Counted from the first letter of the stretch, positions 6,306 through 15,120 are shown. The stretch: 26,667 nucleotides of DNA from Clostridia bacterium (GCA_003979335.1 RYWC01000002.1:1-26667), one strand, 5' to 3'. Notes: generated from the sequence alone by a model not told the origin. Numbers and translations are program-made.

Positions 6306-6929
6306 ATGACTATTTACGATATGTATATACGATTAAATGGTAAATCTTCCGTTCTAAATGGAGATGACATATCAAAGCAACGCTTACAAGCGATTCTAGT
6401 TAGGATAAAGCACTTTTCTGAAACTCACGGATCCAATAAGATTGACGGTAAAATCGAAGAGCATGTAAAAAGGTTCGAGCTTAGTCCAGAGCATTTGAGT
6501 GAAATTGAGAACGACCTCAACGCAATTGACGCCAATGTATCAAAATGTCTTTCTGAAGTTTCAATAAGCTCAAGTAACAACGACACTAATTATCGTCGCG
6601 GAGGTGTAGCAATGAGTAAAGCTAAAAAGGTGGAAATTGCATTTGCAATTATCACTATAGCGGTTTCTTTACTAGCTATAGTTTTTCTTGTCTTTGGTAT
6701 TATCGACGAAATCAACTACGATATGCTGGCATTTTACATTACTCTCGGCGGTGCTGTCGCATCGCTTATAGGCGCATTGATATCGCGAGGTGTCGATAAG
6801 AAGGGTAAGCGCCGTAAGATAATCGATTCCGGCAAAAGAAATAAGGAATCAAAGATAGTTATTAAAGATAAGGGGAGTGATATTATTGATTCCTTTAACG
6901 ATAACGAAAATTGCGATATTCGTTTTTAA
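6306..6929 (+). CDS. Two-TM membrane protein with C-terminal interaction motif
   Basis: A 207-residue protein with a soluble helical N-terminus (1-105), two closely spaced TM helices (about 109-133 and 140-161), then a basic cytosolic tail. The last 17 residues, SDIIDSFNDNENCDIRF (191-207), match the segment SCVKDSFNSNANCNWYF at residues 30-46 of the next gene's product (9 of 17 identical). Two-TM proteins with a terminal adhesion motif are typical predicted pore-forming or membrane-anchoring effectors in bacterial signalling systems; the function here is unknown. ATG 6306 is chosen over GTG 6300 because AGAGG ends at 6300. Confidence 0.7.
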   Translation: MTIYDMYIRLNGKSSVLNGDDISKQRLQAILVRIKHFSETHGSNKIDGKIEEHVKRFELSPEHLSEIENDLNAIDANVSKCLSEVSISSSNNDTNYRRGGVAMSKAKKVEIAFAIITIAVSLLAIVFLVFGIIDEINYDMLAFYITLGGAVASLIGALISRGVDKKGKRRKIIDSGKRNKESKIVIKDKGSDIIDSFNDNENCDIRF

Positions 6930-6941
6930 GGATCAGCGTCT

Positions 6942-7691
6942 ATGAGTAAAGAAAGAGAAATAGTTTCATCTTATAACGGCAACAAGGATAGTGCGTTCGT
7001 TGTTGACTTGACGAGGTCGTTTGATTTGTCGTGCGTTAAAGACTCGTTTAATTCCAACGCAAATTGTAATTGGTATTTTCTTTGCTCTAACGGGCACAAA
7101 ATTTCTCTCGGTGGCAAATCGGATAAAAACAATCGTTTAAGCTCTGATATAGCATTGTCCGATGGATTGAAAAGCTATTTGGATGGGCGCGAAAGCGATG
7201 CAGTTAAGCTTTTTAAAGTAGCCACCGAATATGGAAGCATAGACGCAATCAATTTAATAGGTGTTTGCTATTCGAATGCAATCGGCGTTATTGAAGATTG
7301 GGGCGAAGCTGTCGAATGGTTCAAAAAGGCCGCACGGTACGGGAGTATACCGGCTATGGCAAATCTTGCATATTGCTATTATCACGAAAAGGGTGTTAAG
7401 CAAGATATGGGAAAAGTCGAAAAGTACTACAAAAAAATCGCTATGAGTGGCGATTTGGGCGGTATATTTAGCTTGGGTTGCTTCTACTATCGTCGTGGCA
7501 ATCTCATGAAGGGAATCGAATTGCTTGAATTAGCCGAGGAACAGGGCTTTAAAGCGGCAGGAAGAGCTTTAGGGTATATCGATATGATAGAAGATGGCGT
7601 CGACCTGCATGCGCTACTTTCTATGCTTGGCGTATCTGATATAGACTTGGAAAGTCTATTCTTGCCTAAATATTATGTGGTTGAAAATTAG
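6942..7691 (+). CDS. Sel1-repeat protein with N-terminal motif shared with the preceding gene
   Basis: The 249-residue product has an N-terminal segment with DSFNSNANC (residues 34-42), mirrored at the C-terminus of the preceding membrane protein. From about residue 75 to 210 it contains Sel1-like helical repeats, for example DAVKLFKVATEYGSIDAINL and EAVEWFKKAARYGSIPAMAN, followed by a partly degenerate third and fourth unit. Sel1 repeats are protein-protein scaffolds. The gene lies 12 nt after its partner with AAGGA upstream. Likely a soluble adaptor recruited to the two-TM protein; this is inferred from the shared motif and adjacency. Confidence 0.8.
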   Translation: MSKEREIVSSYNGNKDSAFVVDLTRSFDLSCVKDSFNSNANCNWYFLCSNGHKISLGGKSDKNNRLSSDIALSDGLKSYLDGRESDAVKLFKVATEYGSIDAINLIGVCYSNAIGVIEDWGEAVEWFKKAARYGSIPAMANLAYCYYHEKGVKQDMGKVEKYYKKIAMSGDLGGIFSLGCFYYRRGNLMKGIELLELAEEQGFKAAGRALGYIDMIEDGVDLHALLSMLGVSDIDLESLFLPKYYVVEN

Positions 7692-7696
7692 TAAGA

Positions 7697-8317
7697 ATGA
7701 ACGAAAAAGAAATTAAAAAAAAAGTGCGAACGATAATAAATCGCGATTGCAATATAAAATGTCGCAGTATCGCGTATAATGTAATTTCATCATTAAACGC
7801 CATAATTACGGTGCTGGGGTTTGTCGGCGTTAGCATGTATGTTCTTTTCCTGTTCTACTATCGAAAGTTCGACGTGTTGCCGCAGTGGGTTAAATATCTT
7901 GTACCCAAAACCACGGACGGCAAAGAGGCTTTCTTCAAGTTTTCGGAACCTGTAATCGATAAATGCAATATAGCGGTTTTGGTATTCGGAATTATTATAG
8001 TCGCACTGGCCGTCGCGTCATGGATTATGATTTTGCCTAAAAACAGCAAAGTTAAAACTGCATTAATTGTCGTATCGCTTCTAATCTCTATCTTTGGAGG
8101 GCTTGTCGTGTTGATTGGTCGTGGGTGGCCCATGTGGCTCAAGACGGTTATTACGGTGACAGGGTCAATCGGTTGGGGTGCTTTCGTAGTTTCGAGTATT
8201 AATGAAATGAAGTTTAACGACGACATATCAATCGGCGTGGTTATTTTGCCGATGGCAATGATTCTTTTTACGGCAATATGCTGGATATATGCAGGTGCGG
8301 CAACATGGTGGAGCTAA
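7697..8317 (+). CDS. Multi-TM membrane protein of unknown function (206 aa)
   Basis: Four to five hydrophobic helices are evident (about residues 30-54, 91-114, 120-142, 148-165 and 177-203), with a basic N-terminus (NEKEIKKKVRTIINR). No catalytic motif or known family is recognised. It starts 5 nt after the previous stop with only a weak ribosome site, so translation may be coupled. Its place in the operon suggests a membrane component of the same complex. Confidence 0.65.
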   Translation: MNEKEIKKKVRTIINRDCNIKCRSIAYNVISSLNAIITVLGFVGVSMYVLFLFYYRKFDVLPQWVKYLVPKTTDGKEAFFKFSEPVIDKCNIAVLVFGIIIVALAVASWIMILPKNSKVKTALIVVSLLISIFGGLVVLIGRGWPMWLKTVITVTGSIGWGAFVVSSINEMKFNDDISIGVVILPMAMILFTAICWIYAGAATWWS

Positions 8318-8359
8318 GCCTATCGCCCAAAAATAAATTTAGTTTTCAGGAGAAAAACA

Positions 8360-9850
8360 ATGACTTTTGCAGACAAATTCAGAGAAAAATACAGAATTGC
8401 TCTTTATGCGGCGCGGGCGAATAATCAAGAAGCAACGCTTACGGGACTTGCCGATTTATATCGTCTTTTTGCTGAGCAGTATGCGCTTGATAACGGCGAC
8501 AGTATTGTTATAAAGGCTAAGCTTTCATATTGGCAGGAAATTTTTGGCGGATACGTAGATATTATCTGTAAAAACGGGTTAGGAGATAGGCGTGTTCAGA
8601 AATTTTTCGGGCTAATTGACGATGGCGATATTCCGTCGCTCGGCGATATTTTAAGCGGCAAAGGCGATGTTGCGTTTCCGCCCGAAATGCCTAAAACTGC
8701 TCCTATAGGCGGTGTGGATATTTCAGGTATTGTAGAGCCTGCACCTGTCGAACAACCGAAAGAGGACAAGCCTGTCGAACCGATAGCTCCGATTGTCGAG
8801 ACCAAACCTGAATTACCGCCAGAGCCGACTGAGCCGCAAGTTCCCGTAACAGAAGACGGAGGCGGCAAAGACGAGCCGGCATTTGCTCCTGATACGTTGG
8901 GAGGTTTTATAGGTCAACGGCACATTGTGAAGGTGTTGCTAAAAGAAATCGCTATAGCTAAGGCGCAGGGCAGAAAATACCTCGACAACATTTTACTGTT
9001 CGGCAATCCCGGTCTTGGCAAATCCACGTTAATGCAGCTTATAGCAAAAGCACTCGGAGTCAAATTCGAGTGGATGGACTGTTCGCAGTACCATAACAGT
9101 CAGCAGTCGCTTAAAGCTCTGCAAAACTTTTTGATGAAGGTCGCGCGCGACAACGAGCCGGTTGTAATTGCCTTTGACGAAATCCATATGCTCACGGACG
9201 AACTTCAATCAAGCCTTTTAACGCTTTTGAACAGTCGCGTGTACGTATCACCGCCCGACGTGAACGGCGTGGTAAAGCGTATCCCTATCGATAATTTTAC
9301 TTTTATCGCCGCGACGACCGACGATGATAAAGTGCTTAACACCATAAAGGATAGGTGCTTGCGCTTAAAGTTCCAAATGATGGACTATACTCCCGAAGAG
9401 CTTAAACGCATTTACAAAAACAAGGTTGCGTCAAAAGGGCTTACTATAACCGACGAGGCAATCGACGCATGCATTCCCCGTAGCCGCGGTTCTATCCGTT
9501 ATGTTAACTCTTTTGTAGATGGATTGGATACGGCGCTATACGACGACAATGGACAGCGCGTTTCTACGAATATCGATATAGATATTGTGAAGAAGTATTT
9601 CGAGGAGAAGGGTATCGACGCAATAGGACTTGAAAAGAAGGATATTGAAATTTTGCGCGTTTTGGAAGAGGATGCAAACGGCGCAATGGGCGCCGAAACT
9701 CTTTCCGCGCGTATTGGCTTGGACCCAAAGAAGTATCTCTCCGAATATGAACCCTACCTTATCAAAATCGGCTTTGTTTCGGTATCCGGGCGTGGCAGAA
9801 GCCTGACTGAAAAAGCGATTAAGTATTTGCAAACGGGAGAGGTGGTATGA
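8360..9850 (+). CDS. RuvB-like AAA+ ATPase with MIT-like N-terminus
   Basis: Residues 1-75 form a helical bundle resembling that of the operon's protease (FREKYRIALYAARANNQEAT, then ...DSIVIKAKLSYWQEIFGGY). A long Pro/Glu-rich linker holds GGVDISGIV (117-125). The AAA+ core is RuvB-type: Walker A GNPGLGKST (215-223), Walker B VVIAFDEIH (268-276), sensor-1 FIAATTDDD, DRCLRL (331-336, at the RuvB arginine-finger position), sensor-2 RSRGSIRYVN. A RuvB-like winged-helix C-terminus ends with YEPYLIKIGFVSVSGRGR. At 496 residues it is much longer than RuvB (about 340). Housekeeping RuvB moves Holliday junctions; with an MIT-like module and no RuvA or RuvC nearby, this protein has probably been recruited to the complex. 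AGGAG precedes ATG 8360. Confidence 0.85.
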   Translation: MTFADKFREKYRIALYAARANNQEATLTGLADLYRLFAEQYALDNGDSIVIKAKLSYWQEIFGGYVDIICKNGLGDRRVQKFFGLIDDGDIPSLGDILSGKGDVAFPPEMPKTAPIGGVDISGIVEPAPVEQPKEDKPVEPIAPIVETKPELPPEPTEPQVPVTEDGGGKDEPAFAPDTLGGFIGQRHIVKVLLKEIAIAKAQGRKYLDNILLFGNPGLGKSTLMQLIAKALGVKFEWMDCSQYHNSQQSLKALQNFLMKVARDNEPVVIAFDEIHMLTDELQSSLLTLLNSRVYVSPPDVNGVVKRIPIDNFTFIAATTDDDKVLNTIKDRCLRLKFQMMDYTPEELKRIYKNKVASKGLTITDEAIDACIPRSRGSIRYVNSFVDGLDTALYDDNGQRVSTNIDIDIVKKYFEEKGIDAIGLEKKDIEILRVLEEDANGAMGAETLSARIGLDPKKYLSEYEPYLIKIGFVSVSGRGRSLTEKAIKYLQTGEVV

Positions 9851-10596
9851 AAACAATTAACGATGCGATTTTGTTGGCGCAATCGCTAATTAAACGCGTT
9901 GAAGGGAATAAAGAACAATGCGCAGAAGCAATAAAATCTCATTTATTAAGTGCGGAGACAGTGCTTTATGAAATGCGTGATTTTTTGGGTGGCAAATGTG
10001 CTTTGGATGAAAATAGCATTAAGTCAATTTCCGATGGAACAAAATTTGATACTTTGTTAGATTCTCTAACCGACTTGAGTGAATTCAAAATTTGGGCGGA
10101 ACAATTTAATGCCACAGTGTTTCAATTTAAGATTGAGAATGTATATAAACAGGGACAAAATTATTTAGAAAAAAACTTTACATTTCGTAAGGGATTATTA
10201 AAAGGTTTTTTAATTTCTATCATTATTATAGCAATTTTTGCGGCAGTATTTGCTATGTATGGAATATTTGCAAAGAAAGACTGGGCGAATGATTTTGCGA
10301 CGATATTAGGTATTATTGACTTTACATTTGGCATTATTGGGTTTTCCATAGAACGAATAAGCGATATGAGCGCACAAAAAGTCAGTCGTTCATTGGCAGA
10401 AATAGACACTGCACAGGCTACTGATAATTCAGAAAGGGCAAACATTGCTGCTAAAAAATGCCAAATTGTTATTGGAAATTATAATTCGCAAAATCAATGG
10501 GGTGGAGCAAAGGTTATAAAAGGCGGTACAGTTAATCAAGTCGCCGGTGATGTGAAAAATAACAGTTCTACCGCACACAATACAGATAGGAGTTAA
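9847..10596 (+). CDS. Two-TM membrane protein with C-terminal Q/N/G-rich motif
   Basis: A 249-residue protein: helical soluble domain (1-115), two TM helices (about 119-141 and 150-168), a charged helix, then a tail with QNQWGGAK and KGGTVNQVAGDV (within 210-238). That segment is repeated near the N-terminus of the next protein (22 of 29 residues identical). Architecture parallels the 6306 protein: soluble helices, TM hairpin, terminal motif mirrored in the next gene. The ATG overlaps the previous stop (ATGA), so translation is coupled. Role proposed: membrane effector or anchor joined to its partner through homotypic, possibly amyloid-like, stacking. Confidence 0.75.
   Translation: MKTINDAILLAQSLIKRVEGNKEQCAEAIKSHLLSAETVLYEMRDFLGGKCALDENSIKSISDGTKFDTLLDSLTDLSEFKIWAEQFNATVFQFKIENVYKQGQNYLEKNFTFRKGLLKGFLISIIIIAIFAAVFAMYGIFAKKDWANDFATILGIIDFTFGIIGFSIERISDMSAQKVSRSLAEIDTAQATDNSERANIAAKKCQIVIGNYNSQNQWGGAKVIKGGTVNQVAGDVKNNSSTAHNTDRS
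10474..10560 (+). repeat. Direct repeat unit 1, encoding the shared Q/N/G-rich motif
   Basis: An 87-bp unit in frame at the 3' end of the two-TM gene. It pairs with 10634-10720, exactly 160 bp downstream, with high nucleotide identity and 22 of 29 encoded residues identical. Confidence 0.85.
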
Positions 10597-10600
10597 TGAA

Positions 10601-12292
10601 ATGTTATTTAAACCAGCAATACAAAGAGCCCTTGGAAATAACAATAAGCAAAATCAATGGGGTAGCGCAAAGGCTACAAAAGGCGGTACGGTCAATCAAG
10701 TCGTCGGCGATGTAATTAATGGGATACCCTCCGAAGATTTGGAAAAGTGGTTTAATGAACTAAAAGGACAAATACATATTGATAACGCAAAACTACAATC
10801 TTCTATTGAAAAATCAATAGAAATCGTCCTTGTCTCTAAAGTTGCGAAAATTGTTGTCGAAATCTATAAAGCGCATTGCGAAATCAATTCGCCTTATGAA
10901 TCGCTTGTACTGTCTTTGAATCAAATAAAAGGAAAAGCAAATAATATTACGGATGATATTCAACAAATAATTACCGACCTAAAAGATACAAAGACTGCCA
11001 AAAATGAAATTAAATCAAAATTAAACGAAAGTAAAGAGCAAATCAATGCGGAAATTAAAAGCTTAAGCCGAATGTGCGAGGATATTCTTTATAATGTTAG
11101 ATTGGCTTATGAGCAATGCAAAGACAACAAAATTGAAATAGAAGCTGTTAAAGGATTGATTAGCAATTATATTAAGGTGGCAGAGTTAAGTAATAAAAGA
11201 CTATTAGACGCAATACAAGCTTTATCTAATGACGAACAACAGAAAATACTCCCATCGCATTTAGCAATGGATAAAATTGCTGAAATGTTTGCTGTAATAC
11301 AGGAAATTATCAAGAAAGAGGAAAGTGGTGGTATATTGTGCCAAATAGTGGAACAATATAATGCAAATATTATTTCCCAATATACGGCAATCAAAAGCGA
11401 CATTGCAATATTGCAAGGAACAGAACAACAATCTTTGAATAAATCTATTGAAATCCTTCAGCTTACTAAAGCTGCAAATGAGGGCGTGAAAGAGGCAAAT
11501 AATAAATTAGATATACTACAACAGAAACTAACTGAAGCAACTGGTAAGTTAGAACAATTATCAAATGAATATCAGGCAGTCGCAAATTGTCAAACCCAAA
11601 TAGATAGCGCTATTTCAAGCGACGAAAGAGAAAAGTTGGAATGTGAGTTCGAAAAACTTCGAAAAAAACTGAATGAAACTTTGCACGAATTAGAAATTGC
11701 GACTTCCTCCGGAGAGATGTCGGCAATTCTTCCTTGTCGATATTGCGATACTAAAGCGGGAAGAAAGATAATTGGCGGTGAGTGTGTTTGTACAGTTTGT
11801 GGGCATAGGTATCATCTTGTTGATCCGAACATATCCGAGTTTTCTGATAAACAAATTGAAACAGATATTCAAGAAGTATATAATTATTGTACATCGTACA
11901 AAGAAAATGAAATGGGTGTGGCATGGAAAAAATTGCACATCGCTGAACTAGAAGAAGTGTCGCCAGATGTATATTCGGGTTTATATAGGATGAGGTTGGG
12001 TAAATATACGGTTAGTAGTAACGGTGTTTTGATTATTCCCAACAAAACTTGGGATGATAAAAAAATAACGGAAATTGCTTTTTGTCAGCCCAATACAAAC
12101 GATAAAGAAGGGCAAGAAAGATTATTACAAGTTAAAACTTTGTTTTTGAGTGAAGGCATTACAGTGACAGAGTATGACGGCGAGAAACCGTTCACTAAAA
12201 CAAAATTCAAAGGATTGGAAAAAGTTATGAAATGGGATGGCGACGGCTACGTAGTAGACACGGAGCTTTCTCCAAAAGAGGATGCAGTCTAA
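10601..12292 (+). CDS. Coiled-coil protein with N-terminal motif, zinc ribbon and LRR-like end
   Basis: 563 residues. The N-terminus carries QNQWGSAK and KGGTVNQVVGDV (within 12-40), mirrored at the C-terminus of the preceding membrane protein. A long, mostly coiled-coil region (about 55-365) follows. A zinc ribbon has the spacing C-x2-C-x11-C-x-C-x2-C (CRYC ... CVCTVCGHRYH). The C-terminal part (about 450-540), with KITEIAF, VKTLFLSEGITV and FKGLEKVMKW, resembles BspA-type leucine-rich repeats. There is no TM helix or signal peptide, so it is probably cytosolic and held at the membrane by the motif. AGGAG precedes ATG 10601. It could be the sensor or scaffold of the second pair; target unknown. 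Confidence 0.75.
   Translation: MLFKPAIQRALGNNNKQNQWGSAKATKGGTVNQVVGDVINGIPSEDLEKWFNELKGQIHIDNAKLQSSIEKSIEIVLVSKVAKIVVEIYKAHCEINSPYESLVLSLNQIKGKANNITDDIQQIITDLKDTKTAKNEIKSKLNESKEQINAEIKSLSRMCEDILYNVRLAYEQCKDNKIEIEAVKGLISNYIKVAELSNKRLLDAIQALSNDEQQKILPSHLAMDKIAEMFAVIQEIIKKEESGGILCQIVEQYNANIISQYTAIKSDIAILQGTEQQSLNKSIEILQLTKAANEGVKEANNKLDILQQKLTEATGKLEQLSNEYQAVANCQTQIDSAISSDEREKLECEFEKLRKKLNETLHELEIATSSGEMSAILPCRYCDTKAGRKIIGGECVCTVCGHRYHLVDPNISEFSDKQIETDIQEVYNYCTSYKENEMGVAWKKLHIAELEEVSPDVYSGLYRMRLGKYTVSSNGVLIIPNKTWDDKKITEIAFCQPNTNDKEGQERLLQVKTLFLSEGITVTEYDGEKPFTKTKFKGLEKVMKWDGDGYVVDTELSPKEDAV
10634..10720 (+). repeat. Direct repeat unit 2, encoding the shared Q/N/G-rich motif
   Basis: Partner of 10474-10560. 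It encodes residues 12-40 of the coiled-coil protein. Several differences are synonymous third-position changes, which suggests protein-level conservation rather than a very recent duplication. Confidence 0.85.
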
Positions 12293-13335
12293 TGCGAAAA
12301 ACGACTTATTTAATTCAAAATCTTTTAGTAATTATGCTAGTCGCTATAATTGTAGTTATCTTTGCTTTATTGCATAACATAGCTTTGGGAGTGGCGAGCA
12401 CCAATGATGACACAAAAGAAACTACAAAAAACTATATTAATAGTGTATTAGAAAGTACAAATGAGCAATTTGTGGGTCGAACGTTTTGGGTATCTGCTGA
12501 ATATTATATTGCAAATGGACACACGCAAGGACCTAAGGCTTTTGCAATAGGCGAAGATGGGACAATCATTGAATTGCCTGTAAGGGGTTATGGATCGAGT
12601 GCGGGTGAATATATAGCTGAGGTAGATATGTCTAAGGTTGACGCCAATATTGTGTTAAGCGGAGACTTTTTTTCAGTATATAATATCATTCCCGAAAACC
12701 AATTTGGTGTAGGCGGGATGACGTTGGTAGCAGCCCTAATTATATTACTAATATTATCAGGGGTTGTTATCGGTTGCTTTCTATATTTACAAAAAAAGGA
12801 AGATGCTCGCAATAAAAAAAAATACGAAGCCTTTCAAGAAATGGAGCAGGATTTTAATGAAAAATTGCATGATGAAAATTATAGAAACTGGTTGTTGGAT
12901 GCAGAAATAAAGTCTATTAAACTTGAAAGGGAACAATATAAACGTATTGCTACTGCGTTAAGTGAAGATTTAAGCGTTTTGAAAATGCAATTAGATGAGG
13001 AAAGAGCGCACAAAACTCCTATCAAACAACAAACAGGCGTAAGTTCTTTGAGTTACGATAACCATGTGGAGTTAGAGCGCGCTGTGACAAATCTAAAAAC
13101 ACAGGTAAGCGATTTATTAAAAGAGAACGCTGAGTTAAAGAGTAAACATTTACAAGAGCCAGATTATTATAAACATCCAATAGAGGATTATTTTTCATAT
13201 ATAGACGAGGCTTATGAATATGCTGAATCTTGCAACTATGATCCAAACAATCCCGAGGGGAGTTTTCTTACGCAGCGACAAAAGCTTAGGGATATTATGA
13301 ACGTGATTGCGACCTATCGATCACAAAGGAGATGA
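12292..13335 (+). CDS. Membrane protein with extracytoplasmic domain and cytosolic coiled coil
   Basis: 347 residues. TM1 (about 10-32) and TM2 (about 143-166) enclose a ~110-residue domain predicted outside the membrane. A cytosolic coiled coil of about 150 residues and a short helical tail follow TM2. The layout is receptor-like, with an external domain linked by TM2 to an internal coiled coil, but no sensor family is recognised. ATG 12292 overlaps the previous TAA by one base; upstream in-frame starts would lie inside the previous gene, so the shorter start is preferred. Confidence 0.7.
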   Translation: MRKTTYLIQNLLVIMLVAIIVVIFALLHNIALGVASTNDDTKETTKNYINSVLESTNEQFVGRTFWVSAEYYIANGHTQGPKAFAIGEDGTIIELPVRGYGSSAGEYIAEVDMSKVDANIVLSGDFFSVYNIIPENQFGVGGMTLVAALIILLILSGVVIGCFLYLQKKEDARNKKKYEAFQEMEQDFNEKLHDENYRNWLLDAEIKSIKLEREQYKRIATALSEDLSVLKMQLDEERAHKTPIKQQTGVSSLSYDNHVELERAVTNLKTQVSDLLKENAELKSKHLQEPDYYKHPIEDYFSYIDEAYEYAESCNYDPNNPEGSFLTQRQKLRDIMNVIATYRSQRR

Positions 13336-13336
13336 T

Positions 13337-15082
13337 ATGAGTAACATAGAGAAAGAATGGTATTTAGGTATAGATTTTGGGACTAGCAATACATGCGTTA
13401 TCGCATATGAGGCAAAGGATGGTAAGCTATATAGCGGTGATTTAACAGAGGGGATTGGCGATGATTTTTCAAATATATCCTCATGTATTTCACTGGATGT
13501 TAACCCAACTGAGATAAGCAAACGATTATTTTATGTCGGTGAAGAGGTTCGTCGGCATCCGATTTTGCAATCATTCAAAGGACTGAAGACTGCCGCAAGA
13601 GAGATTACGCCCAATAACGGTTTGTTTGGGAAAAATGCAATAAAATATCCGTTTGATGGGTGCGGATTAAACTCTACTCTTGAAATGGGGAATAGTGATT
13701 ATTCTTTGACGATTACAGTAAAGAAATTGGTAATTCAATTTCTTAAAAAGGTATTACATGTCGAGGATGAAAAATTTGGAATAAACGAGAATACCGTAAG
13801 AGAAATCGTAATCGGATGTCCTGCGTCTAAGATGAAAGAAAGTTCGGGATATAATGTGTCGTATGAAGATACATTAAAAGGACTTCTTACAGAGTGCTTT
13901 ATACTAAAAGAATTTGCAGTTGAATTTACTGATAAGATAAGAGTCGAAGCCGAGCCCGAGCTCGCAGGAGTGACATACCTATTCTCGGATAGCGAGAGAG
14001 CAGATAAAAAAGTTCTTGTAATAGACATTGGTGGCGGCACCTCTGATTTTTCTGTTTTGGAATATGAAAATGGAAAAGTTAAAGCCTCTAATATAGGTTC
14101 TTGTGAGACGGCAGGGGATGCAATCGATAAACTTATTTTTGAAATGTTGCCTGAAGGTATCCCGCATTCAAAGGTAAAATGTAGGGAATGGAAAGAGGCT
14201 TTGTTCGCCGATAAAATTCCGTCGGGAGCGACTAAGACAATGATACCTAAAGCAATGTCAGCCCTAAAACCAGTAGAAATAGGAAAGATAGCAGGGAAGA
14301 CAATCTCGCTTTCTTATATGTTTGAGAATGCTAATTCCAGCAACGATTATGTCGTGATTGGCGAAAAGATAACAACTGAAGTATTTGATAAAATAGGGAA
14401 CGCGCTTAAATATGCGCTTGACGATAACAAAATCATAGGAATCAACACTATATTCTTTGTTGGTGGGACGTCCATCATTACGCCTTTGCGGGAAAAATTA
14501 GTTGATATTAGCAAATCTTATTGTGAAACTGACTTTAGTCGCGAGTCGGGTGTTATAACTATGTTCGGCAAGCAAACTAGGACACTAAAAGCTGATTGGG
14601 ACAACCCTCTTACAGTGACTTGTTATAACGCAGTTGCCATAGGTGCGTGCATAAAAGCTATGGGCGAAGATTTGCTTCGAATTAAGCCTAAAGTTTATTG
14701 TAGAGAATTTTATGATGATAAGATTAGAGAATTTGATACTATAGATAAAGACCTTATAATAGTCAAGGATAAAGAGATACCGTTTGCTTATCTCTTCTAT
14801 CAAGATTGGCAAGTTAAGGACTGGATATCTGATGTTCTTCTTCCGTTTGATTTGCAAACGATTGGGCTAGGAGATTCCCCAAGCTCTCTTAAAAATTATA
14901 AAATTAAAAGAGAACAAGTAGAAAATATAGATGGTGGTTTGCTTGTTTATGCGGTTCTTACAAAAAGTGGAATCGCTTATAAAGCTTGCAGTTGTAACAA
15001 AAATCCAGACGTGTTATCGGATGAAGAACTTTCTTCTCTTATTCAGAATGCAACTAAAATAGAAATTGAAATTGCTAACTAA
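13337..15082 (+). CDS. Hsp70/DnaK-like ATPase, divergent
   Basis: 581 residues. An actin-fold Hsp70 nucleotide-binding domain is clear: phosphate-1 loop GIDFGTSNT (11-19), phosphate-2 loop VIDIGGGTSDFSV (228-240), and adenosine motif FVGGTSIITPLREKL (374-388). The segment after about residue 450 does not resemble the DnaK substrate-binding beta-sandwich and lid, so clients may be recognised differently. No DnaJ or GrpE gene is nearby, so this is not the housekeeping chaperone locus. ATG 13337 follows AAAGGAG and sits one base after the previous stop; the in-frame ATG at 13307 would lie inside the previous gene. Divergent Hsp70-like ATPases occur in several bacterial conflict operons; here it may assemble or disassemble the complex. 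Confidence 0.88.
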   Translation: MSNIEKEWYLGIDFGTSNTCVIAYEAKDGKLYSGDLTEGIGDDFSNISSCISLDVNPTEISKRLFYVGEEVRRHPILQSFKGLKTAAREITPNNGLFGKNAIKYPFDGCGLNSTLEMGNSDYSLTITVKKLVIQFLKKVLHVEDEKFGINENTVREIVIGCPASKMKESSGYNVSYEDTLKGLLTECFILKEFAVEFTDKIRVEAEPELAGVTYLFSDSERADKKVLVIDIGGGTSDFSVLEYENGKVKASNIGSCETAGDAIDKLIFEMLPEGIPHSKVKCREWKEALFADKIPSGATKTMIPKAMSALKPVEIGKIAGKTISLSYMFENANSSNDYVVIGEKITTEVFDKIGNALKYALDDNKIIGINTIFFVGGTSIITPLREKLVDISKSYCETDFSRESGVITMFGKQTRTLKADWDNPLTVTCYNAVAIGACIKAMGEDLLRIKPKVYCREFYDDKIREFDTIDKDLIIVKDKEIPFAYLFYQDWQVKDWISDVLLPFDLQTIGLGDSPSSLKNYKIKREQVENIDGGLLVYAVLTKSGIAYKACSCNKNPDVLSDEELSSLIQNATKIEIEIAN

Positions 15083-15120
15083 TTTCACTTTTATATCTAA
15101 AAAACAAAAAGGAGATAACT

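Noticed and set aside
8360..9850. Housekeeping ruvB
   Set aside because: The AAA+ and winged-helix parts match RuvB, but the extra MIT-like bundle, the long linker, the absence of ruvA/ruvC and the operon context argue for a recruited paralogue, so no ruvB symbol is given.
13337..15082. Housekeeping dnaK
   Set aside because: Nucleotide-binding loops are present, but the C-terminal third is not DnaK-like and grpE/dnaJ/hrcA are absent.
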